From: Ehretia macrophylla
Taxonomy: Eukaryota > Streptophyta > Magnoliopsida > Boraginales > Ehretiaceae
Direction: 5' to 3'
Length of the DNA: 64,000 nt
NCBI GenBank assembly: GCA_037974665.1
Contig: CM075773.1
Location: 26,505,853-26,569,852 of the forward strand
The position numbers were made by a program, and so were the translations under genes. The notes under the pieces are model-generated. The model was not told the DNA's origin. It did not search any database and saw only the letters and a list, made by a program, of their open reading frames with translations. Below, piece by piece: positions 23,939 to 36,900 of this stretch (position 1 is its first letter; each line of letters starts with the position of its first letter).

Positions 23939-24498
23939 GTCATGTTGAGGGCACAATTCCTTTATGTGTTGACGGTTCACAATCCCAGCCTAGAGAGATG
24001 TCCCATTCAAAAGGCCCAATGGGCTTAACGACAACCCATCCGCTTCAACAACGCAACATTCTCGCAAGACGTTATATCGACGCATTGTAGGGCCTTGTAA
24101 TATCCCGTGAGTTAGGTTGTCGACCTTTTAACAACTCACAACGTACGATCTGGGACGAAAAAATAGAGCAAAAGAAGAAAAATGGCCCAAAACTGATGAA
24201 AATGTTCAATTTTGGGCTACAAAAAGGGCGCATCCAAGCAGGCTTGCTGCCCCCATCGTAGAGTTCTTAGAGAGAATTCCAACGGTATGCTGTGCGCCGC
24301 GTTTCTCCTTGCGGATCAAAAGTTATGGGCAACGGAGCGACGGAGACCTGGTCACAAGCCCTACGCCCTCAGTTTACGGGCCTAGCCTCTACGTGAAGTG
24401 AAGTTGCCTTGCCCAAGGTGCCGTGGGATTCGGTAATAGAAATGTGGTGCATAAAGTATCTTGGCAACCCTAACTGAGGCAAAAAATTTGAAAAAGGG

Positions 24499-24616
24499 GG
24501 GTGCAACACAAGGACTTCCTAGGAGGTCACCCATCCTAGTACTACTCTCACCCAAGCACGCTTAAGTTCGGAGTTCTGATGGGATCCGGTGCATTAGTGC
24601 TAGTATGATCACACCC
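24499..24616 (-). rRNA. 5S: 5S rRNA gene, copy 22
   Basis: Full length with about 7 differences, including CTCACCC and TTAAGTTC. Confidence 0.93.
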
Positions 24617-25177
24617 GTCATACAGAGGGCAAAATTCCTTTTTGTGTTGATGGTTCACAGTCCCAGCCCAGAGAGATGGCCCATTCATAAGGCCCAATGG
24701 GCTTAATGATAACCCATCTACTTTAACATCGTAGCAACCTCGCAAGACGTGATATCGACGCATTGTAGGGCCCAGTAATATCTCGCGAGTTCGGTTGTCG
24801 TCCTTTTAACTTCTCACAACGTACGATACAGGATGAAAAAACAGAGCAAAAGAGGAAATATGGACCAAAACTGATGAAAACGTTTGATTTTGGGCTCCGA
24901 AATCTAGCGCAGCCGAGCAGGCTTAGTGCCTTCATCGTAGAACTCTTGGAGAGCTTTCCAACGGTATGTTGTACACCACGTAACTCCTTACGGATCAAAA
25001 GTTATGGGCACCGAAGCGACGGTGACTTGGTCACTAACCCCACGCCATTGGTTTGCAGGCCCAACCTTTACATGAAGCGAAGTTGTCTTGCCCATGGTTT
25101 CGTGAGATTCGGAAATAGAAAGCGGTGGATAAAGTATCTTGGCAACCCTAACCGGGGCAAAAAAAATTGAAAAGGGA

Positions 25178-25295
25178 GGGTGCAACACAAGGACTTCCTA
25201 GGGGTTCACCCATCCTAGTACTACTCTCGCCCAAGCACGCTTAACTTCGGAGTTCTGATGGGATCCGGTGCATTAGTGCGTGTATGATAACACCC
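25178..25295 (-). rRNA. 5S: 5S rRNA gene, copy 23
   Basis: Full length with about 7 differences. The A-box is intact; GATAACACCC replaces GATCGCACCC near the RNA start. Confidence 0.94.
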
Positions 25296-25854
25296 GTCAT
25301 GTTGTGGACACAAATCCTTTATGTGTTGACGGTTCACAGTCCCAGCCCAGAGAGATGGCCCATTCAAAAGGCCCAATGGGCTTAACGACAACCCATCCGC
25401 TTTAACAACGTAGCATCCTCGTAAGACATGACATCGACGCATTATAGGGCCATGTAATATCCCGCGAGTTAGGTTGTCGTCCTTTTAATAGCTGATGACG
25501 TATGATCCGGGATAGAAAAACAGAGCAAAAGAAGAAAAGTGGCCCGAAACGGATGAAAACATTCGATTTTGGGCTTCGAAAACTAGCGCAGCTGAGCAGG
25601 CTTGCTGCCCACGTCATAGAGCTCTCGGAGAGCTTTCCAACGGTATGCTGTGCGTCGCGTAACTCCTTAGGATCAAAAGTTATGGGCTCCGGAGCGACGG
25701 ATACCTTGTCACAAGCCCCACGCCCTCAGTTTGCGGGCCTAACCTCTACGTGAAGTGAAGTTGTCATGCCCATGTGTCGAGGGATTCGGTAATTGAAATG
25801 TGGTGGAGAAAGTATCTTGGCAACCCTAACCGGGGCAAAAAAAATTGATAAGTG

Positions 25855-25972
25855 GGGTGCAACACTAGGACTTCCTAAGGGGTCACCTATCCTAGTACTA
25901 CTCTAGCCCAAGCACGCTTAACTTCGGAGTTCTGAAGGGATCCAGTGCATTAGTGCTGGTATGATCACACCC
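25855..25972 (-). rRNA. 5S: 5S rRNA gene, copy 24
   Basis: Full length with about 8 differences. It is followed by the TTGTCGGCA spacer subtype seen only around 25.9-30.7 kb. Confidence 0.93.
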
Positions 25973-26535
25973 ATCATGTTGTCGGCATAAATCCTTTATG
26001 TGTTGACGGTTCACAGTCCCAGCCTAGAGAGATGGCCCATTCAACAGGCCCAATTGGCTTAGCGATAACCCATCCGCTTCAACAACGTAGCATCTTCGTA
26101 AGACGTGATATCGACGTGTTGTAGGGCCTTGTAATATCCCGCGAGTTAGGTTGTCATCCTTTTAACATCTCACAACGTACTATCCGGGATGAAAAAACAG
26201 AGCAAAAGAATAAAAGTGGCCCAAAACTGATGAAAACGTTCAATTTTGTGCTCCAAAAACAGGCGTAGCATAGCTGGCTCCCTGCCCCCGTCGTAGAGCT
26301 CTCAGAGAGCTTTCCAACGGTTTGCTGTGTGTCGCGTAACTCTTTACAGATCAAAAGTTTTGGGCACCGGGGTAACGGAGACCTGGTCACAAGCCCCACG
26401 CCCTCGGTTTACGAGCCCAGCCTCTACGTCAAGCGAAGTTGTTTTGCCCAAAGTGCCGTGGGATTCGAAAATAGAAATGTGGTGGATAAAGTATCTTGGC
26501 AACCCGAACCGGGGTAAAAAAAAATTGAAAAGTTG

Positions 26536-26653
26536 TGGTGCAACACGAGGACTTCCCACGGGGTCACCCATCCTAGTACTACTCTCGCCCAAGCACGCTT
26601 AACTTCGGAGTTCTGATGGGATCCGGTGCATGAATGCTGGTATGATCGCACCC
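26536..26653 (-). rRNA. 5S: 5S rRNA gene, copy 25
   Basis: Full length with about 5 differences. The A-box and C-box match consensus; changes are GCATGAATGC and two near the RNA 3' end. One of the better copies. Confidence 0.95.
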
Positions 26654-27214
26654 GTCATGTTGTCGGCACAAATCCTTTATGTGTTGTCGGTTCACAGTCC
26701 TAGCCTAGAGAGGTGGCCCATTCAAAAGGCCCAAAGGGCTTAATGATAACCCATGCACTTTAACAACACAGCATCCTCGTAAGACGTAATATCGAAGCAT
26801 TGTAGGACCCTGTAACATCCCGCCAGTTAAGTTGTCATCCTTTTAACAGCTCACGACGTACGATACGGGACAACAAAACAGAGCAAAAGAAGAAAAGTGA
26901 CCTAAAACTGATGAAAACGTTCGATTTTGGGTTCCAAAAATATGCGTAGCCGAGCAGGCTTGTTGCCCCCGTCATAGAGCTCTCGGAGAGCTTTCCAACG
27001 GTATGCTGTGCACCGCGTAATACCTTACGGATCAAAAGTTATGGGCACCGGAGTGACGGAGACCTGGTCCAAAGCCTTACACCATCAGTTTGCGGGCCTA
27101 GCCTCTACGTGAAGGAAGTTGTCTTGCCCAAGGTACCGTCGGATTCGGCAATAGAAATGTGGTTGATAAATAATATTGGCAACCCTAACCAGGGCAAAAA
27201 AAAAATGAAAAGGG

Positions 27215-27332
27215 GGGTGCAACACGAGGACTTCCCAAGGGGCCACCCATCCTAGTACTACTCTCGCCCAAGCACACTTAACTTCGGAGTTCTGATGGGA
27301 TCCGGTGTATTAGTACAGGTATGGTCGTACCC
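27215..27332 (-). rRNA. 5S: 5S rRNA gene, copy 26
   Basis: Full length with about 8 differences, including GGGCCACCC in the C-box and GCACACTTAAC in the A-box. Confidence 0.93.
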
Positions 27333-27893
27333 GTCATGTTGAGGGCACAAATCCTTTATGTGTTGATAGTTCACAGTCCCAGCTTAGAGAGATGGCCCAT
27401 TCAAAAGGCCCAATGGGCTCAACCACAACCCATCCGCTTCAACAACGCAGCATGCTCGTATGACTTGATATCGACGTGTTGTAGGGCCTTGTAATATCCC
27501 GTGAGTTAGGTTGTGGTCCTTTTAACAGCTCACGACTTGAGATCCGGGACGGAAAAATAGAGCAAAAGAAGAAATGTGGCCCAAAACTGATGAAAATGTT
27601 TGATTTTGGGCTCCAAAAAGAGGCGCAGCTAAGCAGGCTTGCTATCCCCGTCGTAGAGCTCTCGGAGAGCTTTCCAACGGTATGTTGTGCTCCGTGTAAC
27701 TCCTTACGGATCAAAAGTTAAAGGCACCGGAGTGACATAGACCTGGTCATAAACCCCATGCCCTCGGTTTGCGAGCTCAGCCTCTACGTGAAGCGAAGTT
27801 GTCTTTCCCAAGGTGCCGTAGGATTCAAAATTAGAAGTGTGGTGGATAAAGTTCTTAGCAAACCTAACCAGGGCAAAAAAAATTGAAAAGGGG

Positions 27894-28011
27894 GGGTACA
27901 ACACGAGGACTTCCCATGGGGTCACCCATCCTCGTACTACTCTTGCCCATGCACACTTAACTTCAGAGTTCTAATGGGATCCGGAGCATTAGTGCTAGTA
28001 TGATCGCACCG
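27894..28011 (-). rRNA. 5S: 5S rRNA gene, copy 27
   Basis: Full length with about 11 differences, including CCCATGCACACTT in the A-box and CACCG at the RNA start. Confidence 0.92.
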
Positions 28012-28572
28012 ATCATGTTGTCGTCACAAATCCTTTATGTGTTGACGGTTCACAGTCCCAACCCAGAGAGATGGCCCATTCAAAAGGCCCAATGGAGTTA
28101 ACGACAACCCATCATCTTCAACAACGCAGCATCCTCGAAAGACGTGATATCGGCGCATTGTAGGAACTTGTAATATCCGCGAGTTAAGTTGTTGTCCTTT
28201 TAACAGCTCACGACGTACGATCAGGGATAGCAAAACAGAGCAAAAGAAGAAAAATGGCCTGAAACTTATCAAAACGTTCGATTTTGGGCTACAAAAACTG
28301 GCGTAGCTAAGCAGGCTTGCTGCCCCCGTTGTAGAGTTGTCAGAGAGCTTCCCAACGGTATGCTGTGCATCACGTAACTCCTTGCGGATTAAAAGTTTTG
28401 GGTATCGGAGCGATGGAGACCTAGTCACAAGCCCCACGCCCTCGGTTTGCGGGACTAGCCTCTACGTGAAGCGAAGTTGTTTTGCCAAAAGTGCAGTGGT
28501 ATTAGGTAATAGAAATGTGGTGGATAAAGTATCTTGGCAACCTTCACCAGGGCAAAAAAAATTGAAAAAGTG

Positions 28573-28690
28573 GGGTGCAACACTAGGACTTCCAAAGGGG
28601 TCACCCATCCTAGTACTACCCTCGCCCAAGCACGCTTAACTTCGGAGTCCTGATGGGATCCGGTGCATTAGTGTTAGTATGATCGCACCC
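28573..28690 (-). rRNA. 5S: 5S rRNA gene, copy 28
   Basis: Full length with about 7 differences. The A-box is intact. Confidence 0.94.
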
Positions 28691-29239
28691 GTCATGCTAT
28701 CGGCACAAATCCTTTATGTGTTAATGGTTCACAGTCCCAGCCCCGAGAGATGGCCCATTCAAATGGCCCAAAGGGCTTAATGACAACCCATCCACTTCAA
28801 CAATGCAGCATCCTCGCAAGATGTGATATCGACGAATTGTAGGGCCCTCTAATGTCCCGCTAGTTAGGTTGTCATCCTTTTAACAGCTTATGACATACGA
28901 TTCGGGACGAGAAAACAGAGCAAAAGAAGAAAAGTGGGCCGAAAATGATGAAAACGTTCCAAAATAAGGCGCAACTGAGCAAGCTTGTTGCCCCCATCAT
29001 AGAGCTCTCGGAAAACTTTCCAACGGTATGTTGTTCGTCGCGTAACTACTTACGGATCAAAAGTTATGGGTACCGGAGCGATAGAGACCTGGTCACAAGC
29101 CCTACACCCTCAGTTTGCGGGCCTAGCCTCTACGTGAAGCGAAGTTATCTTGCCAAAGGTGCCGTGGGATTTGGTAATAGAAATGTGGTAGATAAAGAAT
29201 CTTGGCAACCCTAACCAGGACAAAAAAAATTGAAATGGG

Positions 29240-29357
29240 GCGTGCAGCACGAGGACTTCCCTTGGGGTCACCCATCCTAGTACTACTCTCTCCCAAGCAC
29301 GCTTAACTTCGGAGTTCTGATGGGATGCGGTGCATTAGTGCGGGTATGATTGCACCC
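29240..29357 (-). rRNA. 5S: 5S rRNA gene, copy 29
   Basis: Full length with about 8 differences. The unit to its left is about 12 bp short because of a spacer deletion near 28960. Confidence 0.93.
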
Positions 29358-29918
29358 GTCATGTTGTGGGCATAAATCCTTTATGTGTTGACGGTTCACA
29401 GTCCTAGCCCAGAGAGATGGCCCGTTCAAAAGGCCTAATGGGCTTAACGATAACCCATCCGCTTCAACAACGCAGCATCCTCGTAGGACGTGATATCCAA
29501 GTGTTGTAGGGCCCTGTAATATCCCGCGAGCTATGTTGTTGTCCTTTTAACAGTTCACAACGTACGATCCGGGACGGAAAAACAGAGCAAAAGAAGAAAA
29601 GTGGCCCAAAACTGATGAAAACATTCGATTTTGGGCTCCAAAAATGGGCACAGCAGAGCAGGCTTGCTGCCACTGTCGTAGAGCTCTTGGAGAGCTTTCA
29701 AACGGTATGCTGTGCGCCGCGTAACTCTTTACGGATCAAAAGTTATTGGCACCGGAGCGACGGAGACCTGGTCACAAGCCCTACGCCCTCGGTTTGTAGG
29801 CCTAGCCTCTACATGAAGTGAACCTGTCTTGCCTAGGGTGCCGTGGGATTCGGTAATAGAAATGTGGTGGATAAAGTATCTTGGCAACCCTAACCGGGGT
29901 AAAAAAAATTGAAAAGGG

Positions 29919-30036
29919 GGTTGCAACACGAGGTCTTCCCAAGGGATCACCCATCCAAGTATTACTCTTGCCCAAGCACGCTTAAGTTTGGAGTTTTGAT
30001 GGGAGTGGGTGCAATAGTGCTAATATGATCGCACCC
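29919..30036 (-). rRNA. 5S: 5S rRNA gene, copy 30
   Basis: Full length but with about 14 differences, the most degenerate uncut copy. The neighbouring spacer variant GAACCTGTCTTGCCTAGGG is shared only with the next unit (copy 31), pointing to a recent local duplication. Confidence 0.9.
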
Positions 30037-30598
30037 GTTATGTTTTGGGCACAAATCCTTTATGCGTTGACGGTTCGTAGTGCCTGCCCAGAGAGATGGC
30101 CCATTCAAAAGGCCCAATGGGCTTAACGACAACCCTTCCACTTCAACAACGCAGCATCCTCGTAAGGCGTGATATGGACGCGTTGTGGGGCCTTGTAATA
30201 TCCCGTGAGTTAGGGTTGTCGTCCTTTTAACTGCTCACGACGTACGATCCGGGATGAAAAAACAAAGCAAAAGAAGAAAAGTGGCCTGAAAAAGATGAAA
30301 ATGTTCCATTTTGGGATCCAAAACGAGCGCCGCCAAGCAAGCTTGCTGCCCCTGTCTTAGAGCTCTCGTAGAGCTTTCCAACAGTATGCTGTGCGTCGCG
30401 TAATTCCTTACGGATTAAAAGTTATGGGCAACGGAGCGACGGAGACCTGGTCACAAGGCCTACGCCCTCGGTTTGTCGGCCCAGCCTCTACATGAAGTGA
30501 ACCTGTCTTGCCTAGGGTGCCGTGGGATTTGGTAATAGAAATGTGGTGGATAAAGTATCTTGGCAACCCTAACTGGGGCAAAAAAAATTAGAAAGGGG

Positions 30599-30716
30599 GG
30601 GTGCAACACTAGGACTTCCTAAGGGTTCACCCATCCTAGTACTACTCTCACCCAAGCACGCTTAACTTCGGAGTTCTGATGGGATCCGGTATATTAGTGC
30701 TGGTATGATTGCACCC
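30599..30716 (-). rRNA. 5S: 5S rRNA gene, copy 31
   Basis: Full length with about 8 differences, including GGTATATTAGT for GGTGCATTAGT. Confidence 0.93.
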
Positions 30717-31275
30717 GTCATGTTGTCGGCACAAATCCTTTATGTGTTGACGGTTCACAGTCCCAGCCCAGAGAGATGGCCCATTCAAAAGGCCCAATGG
30801 GCTTAACGACAACCCATCCAATTCAACAACGTAGCATCCTCATAAGACGTAATATCGAAGCGTTGTAGGGCCCTCTAATGTCCCCCGAGTTAGGTTGTCA
30901 TCCTTTTAATAGCTCACGACGTACGATCCGGGATGGAGAAAACAAAGCAAAAGAAGAAAAGTGTCTTGAAACTAATGAAAACGTTCGATTTTGGCTCCAA
31001 AAACGGGCGTAGCTGAGCAGGCTTGTTGCCCCGTCATAGAGCTCTCAGAGAGCTTTCCAACGGTATGGTGGGCACTGTGTAATTCCATACGGATCAAAAG
31101 TTATAGGCACCGGAGAGACGGAGACCTGGTCACAAGCCCCATGCCCTCGGTTTGCTGGCCCAGCATCTACTGAAGCGAAGTTGTCTTGCCCAAGGTGCCG
31201 TGGGATTCGGTAATAGAAATGTGATGGATAATGCATCTTGGCAAGACTAACCAGGGCAAAGAAAATTGAAAATGG

Positions 31276-31393
31276 GGGTACAACACTAGGACTTCCTAGG
31301 GGGTCACCCATCCTAGTACTACTTTCGCCCAAGCTCGCTTAACTTCGGGGTTCGGATAGGATCCGGTGCATTAGCACTGGTATGATCGCACCT
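31276..31393 (-). rRNA. 5S: 5S rRNA gene, copy 32
   Basis: Full length with about 11 differences, including AAGCTCGC in the A-box and TTCGGATAGG in the next stem. Confidence 0.92.
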
Positions 31394-31936
31394 ATCATGT
31401 TGAGGGCGCAAATCCCTTATGTGTTGACGATTCATAGTCCCAGCCCAGAGAGATAGCCTATCCAAAAGGCCCAATGGGCTTAACGACAACCCAGCATCCT
31501 CGTAAGACTTGATATCGACGCATTGGAGGGCCTTCTAATCTCTCGCGAGTAAGGTTGTCATCCTTGTAATAACTCACAACGTACGGTCCGGGACAGAAAA
31601 AAATTGAAAAGAAGAAAAGTGGACCGAAACTAATGAAAACGTTCAATTTTGGGCTCCAAAAATTGGCGCAGCTGAGCAGGCTTGCTGCCCCCGTCATAGA
31701 GCTCTCGGAGAGCTTTCCTACGGTATGTTGTGCGTCGCGTAACTCATTAAGGATCAAAAGTTATGGGTACCGGAGCGACGGAGACCTGGTCACAAGCCCT
31801 ATGCCCTCAGTTTGTGGGCCCAGCCTCTACGTGAAGTGAAGTAGTCTTGCCCAAGGTGCTGTGGGATTCAGTAATAGAAATGTGGTGGATAAAGTATCTT
31901 GACAACTTTAACCGGGGGAAAAAAAATTGTAAAGGG

Positions 31937-32054
31937 GCGTGCAACACGAGGACTTCCCAGGGGGTCACCTATCCTAGTACTACTCTCGCCTAAGCATGCT
32001 TAACTTCGAAGTTCTGATGGGATCCAGTGCATTAGTGCTAGTATGATCACACCC
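31937..32054 (-). rRNA. 5S: 5S rRNA gene, copy 33
   Basis: Full length with about 8 differences. The unit to its left is about 17 bp short (spacer deletion near 31490). Confidence 0.93.
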
Positions 32055-32614
32055 GTCATGTTGAGGGCACAAATCCTTTATGTGTTGACGGTTCACAGTC
32101 CCAACCTAGAGAGATGGCCTATTCAAAAGGCCCAATGGGCTTAACGACAACCCATCTGCTTCTACAACGCAGCATCCTTGCAAGACGTGATATTGACAAG
32201 TTGTAGGGCCCTATAATATCCCGCGAGTTAGGTTGTCGTCCTTTTAACAGCTCACGACGTACGATCCGAGATAGAAAAATAGAGCAAAAGAAGAAAAGTG
32301 GCCCAAAACTGATGAAAACGTTCGATTTTGGACTACAAAAACGGGCGCAGGTGAGCAGGTTTGTTGCCCCCGTCGTAGAGCTCTCGGAGAGCTTCCCAAC
32401 AGTATGTTGTGCGTCGCGTAACTCCTTACGAATCAAAAGTTATGGGCATCGTAGCGATAGAGACCTGGTCACAAGCCCTATGCCCGCGGTTTGCGGGCCC
32501 AACCTATACGTGAAGCGAAGTTCTTTTGCCCGAGGTGCCATGGGATTCGGTAATAGAAATGTGATAGATAAAGCAACTTTGCAAGGCTAACCGGGGAAAA
32601 AAAATTAAAAAGGG

Positions 32615-32732
32615 GGGTGCAACACTAGGACTTCCCAGGGGGTCAACCATCCTAGTACTACTCTCGCCTAAGCACGCTTAACTTCATAGTTTTGATTGGA
32701 TCCAATGCATTAGTACTGGTATGATCGTACCC
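32615..32732 (-). rRNA. 5S: 5S rRNA gene, copy 34
   Basis: Full length with about 10 differences, including GTCAACC in the C-box and TTGATTGGATCC. Confidence 0.92.
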
Positions 32733-33289
32733 GTCATGTTAGGGGCGCAAATCCCTTATGTGTTGACGGTTCACAGTCCCAGCCCAGAGAGATGGCCCAT
32801 TCAAAAGGCCCAATGGGCTTAACGACAACCCATCCGCTTCAACAACGCAGCATCCTCGTAAAACGTGATATTGACGCATTGTAGGGCCCTGTCATATCCC
32901 GCGAGTTAGGTTGTCGTCCTTTTAATAGCTCACAACGTACGATCCAGGACCGAAAAGAGAGCAAAAGAAGAAAAGTGGACCGAAACTGATGAAAGGTTCT
33001 ATTTTGGGCTCCAAAAATGGGTGCAACCGAGTAGGCTTGCTGCCCACGGCGTAGGGCTCTCTGAGAGCTTTCCAACGGTATGCTGTGTACTGTGTAACTC
33101 CTTACGGATCAAAAGTTATGGGCACCGGAGCGACGGAGACCTAGTCATAAGCCCTACGCCCTCGGTTTGCGGGCCCAGCTCTAAGTGAAGCGAACTTGTC
33201 TTGCCCAAGGTGCCGTGGGATTCGGTAATAGAAATGTGGTGGATAAAGTATCTTGGCAACTCTAACTGGGGAGAAAATTTTGAAAAGGG

Positions 33290-33407
33290 GGGTGCAACAC
33301 GAGGACTTCCCTGGGGGTCACCCACCCTAGTACTACTCTTGCCGAAGCACGCTTAACTTCGGAGTTTTGATGGGATCCAGTGCATTAGTGCTGGTATGAT
33401 TGCACCC
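33290..33407 (-). rRNA. 5S: 5S rRNA gene, copy 35
   Basis: Full length with about 7 differences. It is the last copy before the element at 33935. Confidence 0.94.
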
Positions 33408-33934
33408 GACATGTTGAGGGCACAAAACCTTTATGTGTTGATGGTTCACAGTCCCAGCCTAGAGACTTGGCCCATTCAAAAGGCCCAATGGGCTTAACGA
33501 CAACCTATCCGCTTCAACAACGCAGCTCCTCATAAGATGTGATATCTACAGATTTTAGGGCCCTGTAATATCCCGCGAGTTGGGTTGTCATCCTTTTAAC
33601 AGCTCACAACATACGATCCGGGACTGAAAAATAGAGCAAAATAAGAAAAGTGGCTCAAAACTAATGAAAACGTTAGATTTTGGGCTCCGAAAATAGGCGC
33701 AATCGACTAGGCTTGCTGCCCCTATTGTAGAGCTCTCGGAGAGCTTTCCAATGGTATGCTATGCATTGCGTAACTCCTTACAGATCAAAAGTTATGGGCA
33801 CAGGAGCGACGGAGACCTGGTCACAAGCCTTACGCCCTCGGTGTGCAGGCCCAGCCTCAACGTGAAGCGAAGTTGTCTTGCCCAAGGTGCCGTGGGATTC
33901 GATAATAAAAATGTGGTGGATAAAGTATCTTGCG

Positions 33935-36900
33935 TGTGACACCCCAACCCGACCTATAAAGGTTAGACTAGGGTGTGATCTAAACATTCAAGTCATATCA
34001 TGTACTTAATCGTTCATGAAAGTTTGACACTTAACGTTTAGCCTAAACTCCACAAATTCTCTGGAAAACCGGCAGCATAATGGCTGTAATTGGGCTCTTT
34101 AGTTTGACCTAATTTTCTAAAGGCCTCCAAACTTTCAATCTCAATTCATTTCCAACTAAGATTACTATTTATCACTAGTCAAAACGCCTACTAGTTATCT
34201 CGAAGTCTCGTTTGATTAATAACCTAGCATGATACTATGTCTCATTTGTTTGTTAATCCTTATTACAAAAGTACTTGTTGATCTTAGCTTACCAAAGAGT
34301 ACCTGCTTAAGATTTGATAGATTCATTTTACTTAATCCTTTGCCTGATACTTCTTAAGCCTGCGATAGATACTAACCAGTAACGATAGCAAAAATGACCA
34401 TAGTAGTGTCTAACTAGTTATGATCAGTACAAGCCAAAATTTGACCTCAAATTACAACGGGGGTCATTTACAATACAATAACAAGCAACATAAGAAATAG
34501 TCTTCAAGTAACATATCGTTCACAAAATGGCCATAGTCACGTAAGGCACGTAGGGCAAGCAATCATTCCAAGGAATCATGAAAAGGCACGTTGTCTTCGG
34601 GTATCTATTCCTGGTCTTCTTCACCTGAGATGATAAAAGAGGGTGAGTCCTTATGAACTTAGCGAGGGGGAACGAGAAATAAGTTTTGAAACTCTCTTTC
34701 TGGTTCAACTTATGAAAACCCTTTGCAAGCATGACATATATTATAAGTAAGTACATAATGTAATGTAAAAGTAAAATAACACAATTACCCGTCTTTCTTC
34801 TGCGAGGTCCTCTAGGAACTAAACGAGAGTACTTATACACATAGTGAAAAGGATACGGTGAGCTTTCGCTCTCAGTTTACTTCCCGTATCAGTTGTTGTG
34901 GCCGACTTCAAATCATCCACTTATCACACCAATGGGTGTACTCCGGATGTACCCCGAAATTGTATGACCCAACTCTCAGAGGAAGTCTAGCCCCCAAGCG
35001 AGAGAGGGAATTAGACAATGGTAGTCACGGTTGCACCGGCAAGGCCGATGCCGCCCGGTGTGCGTGAACGCTACTACGCCAGAATGAAAGGTTGCAACCT
35101 TGTATGCAATGAACATTTATGACATTTAATATATCACATTAGGAGGACAACAAAGTAGGTTGCCTCCGAGCAGTCATAAGATTGCACATTGACAAGTAAA
35201 CAAGCGAGGCACGATATGACAAGTAATTTCACTTATAAAGCACATGGAGTTATATGACTATTAAACGGGCTGCCATGTAACACATATAAATCAAGTCATA
35301 TAAGTCATTTCAAAGTTCACGTAATCCAATAATAAGGTCATACAACATGCCACGATGTTTACGTGGGACCGGGTGCAAGAAAGGCCAACTTGTCAACATG
35401 TAATCATCGGAACCACATTTAGGGCTATAAGGGCGACTACGGGCAGCCTAGTAATCACATAATTAAACACGATTTTCATAGGATCAACACTTAGCGAGTT
35501 TTCCTAGTCATTAGGGTTTCAATTCGTGCTCACCCGTGCGATTAAGCTCCAAGTTGTCCCGTAATTAAACTCGAGCCATGCATTGATTAATTCAAACACC
35601 CTCAAGCATTCAAAACAGTCCACACAACATCCAAGTGCCACAATCCCAAGCATTTAATACAACAAGAGAGGTTACAATAATTTTCAAAGCATATCACTAG
35701 ATGCAAATCTCACTGCAATGGACTGTTTTCTCACAATCATTGAGAGAATCAAACAATCTCCAATTCCAGTGAACAAGATGTCAAATTAAATTGTAAGGAG
35801 TGAACTAAATTCAGAAATGAACCTCGCACCATTTGGAGTTCGGGTTCAAGAGTTATAGCCAAAACCGTGAGACTACGCAAAACTATCCAGATTTGCACGC
35901 ATTTCAATACTTGTCATTTCTGAGGGTCTTAGGGTCAGATTTAGCCTTAGTCTATTTCTGAAAATACTGTCCAGAACTGAAAAATATAGCATAATACCAA
36001 ATTTCATGCATTTTGGATATCATTTACTAAGTCAAAACTGATTCGTTCTACAAGGACAGTGAATCTGCCAAAACTTGCTTCATTTTCCCAAATTTTCCAG
36101 ATTTGGACACCTTTCGATGTTTTGCCATTTTGGGGACCTTAGAGTCAAAATTAGCATTGGCCTATTTCTATGAAAAATTCTCAGAACTGGAAAATCTAGT
36201 CATCTACCAAATTTCACCCGTTTTCAACATCATTTACCTGGTTAAATTCACTTCGCTCCAACAGAACAGAAAGCTGCCAAATACGCGATTTCACCTACCT
36301 TCACATTCTAGCCAAATATCTTGCCATGCATGTTTACAAAAGCTCATGTACACACATATATCACAAGTACAGAGGTAAAAATAGATATTTAAAGGAATGC
36401 ATGTGGTTTTTGAAAGCTCTTCAAAGAAGTTTTAGCCCTCACCTTAGCAAGACAACAATGAAGATGCACAAAGCTCTTGATGAAGCACAAGGTAGTCTTT
36501 TCTCCTTGCTTAGCCGAGAGACAACTTGAAATTCTCTAATTCCTATCTTAGTAACCATGTTCTTAGTATGTGCAAGTGGCTAGAACAAAAAGAAAACGAA
36601 ATAGGAGCTACCAAACATACCTAAGCCGAAATGAAAGTTCTATGGGCTTGCATGTGTGTCTTTTGCATTCTAGCTTGCTTGGTCGAGCTTCCTAGTAGCT
36701 TGCATGTCTTGATGAACCTTTGGATGATAAACTTAAGCTAAGGAGAGTAGAATTTCAGCCAAGGCCGAGATAGAGAGAGAAGAAATGAGAGAGTGAGAGA
36801 AAATGAGAGAAAAATGAAAGCTTTGAGGGATTTTGATGCATATGTCGGCCTAGGGCTTGCAAAATTCAGAGTTTGTATCTTCAAGAGCATAATTTGAAAT

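Larger units (their letters stand above)
9981..33934 (-). repeat. 5S rDNA tandem array, block A (35 gene copies)
   Basis: Head-to-tail units of about 679 bp (observed gene-to-gene spacing mostly 676-681), each with one 118-bp 5S gene and about 560 bp of spacer. Shorter units come from deletions: between copies 8 and 9 (about 146 bp lost), 28 and 29 (about 12 bp) and 32 and 33 (about 17 bp). Apart from the genes, units contain only spacer: a TATA-like box, GGCCCA motifs, two short inverted repeats, a CCCTAA motif and the terminator. The small reading frames that recur in the spacer are not genes. The block begins and ends at retroelement insertions. Confidence 0.97.

Noticed and set aside
9981-33934. 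CRISPR array or centromeric satellite
   Set aside because: The repeat is a 679-bp unit containing a clear 5S rRNA gene with TATA-like box and T-run terminator. There are no short repeats with unique spacers, and the setting is eukaryotic.
9981-33934. Tandem Cassandra-type elements (short retrotransposons that carry 5S sequence in their LTRs)
   Set aside because: Units lack per-unit TG...CA ends, primer sites and polypurine tracts, and are head-to-tail at constant spacing with a full 5S gene and terminator, as in ordinary 5S rDNA.
36103-36378. Frames of 60-115 codons in the LTRs around 36.1, 44.4 and 47.9 kb
   Set aside because: These are homologous LTR stretches read by chance; the frame is not kept open in related LTRs at 2 kb and 60.5 kb.
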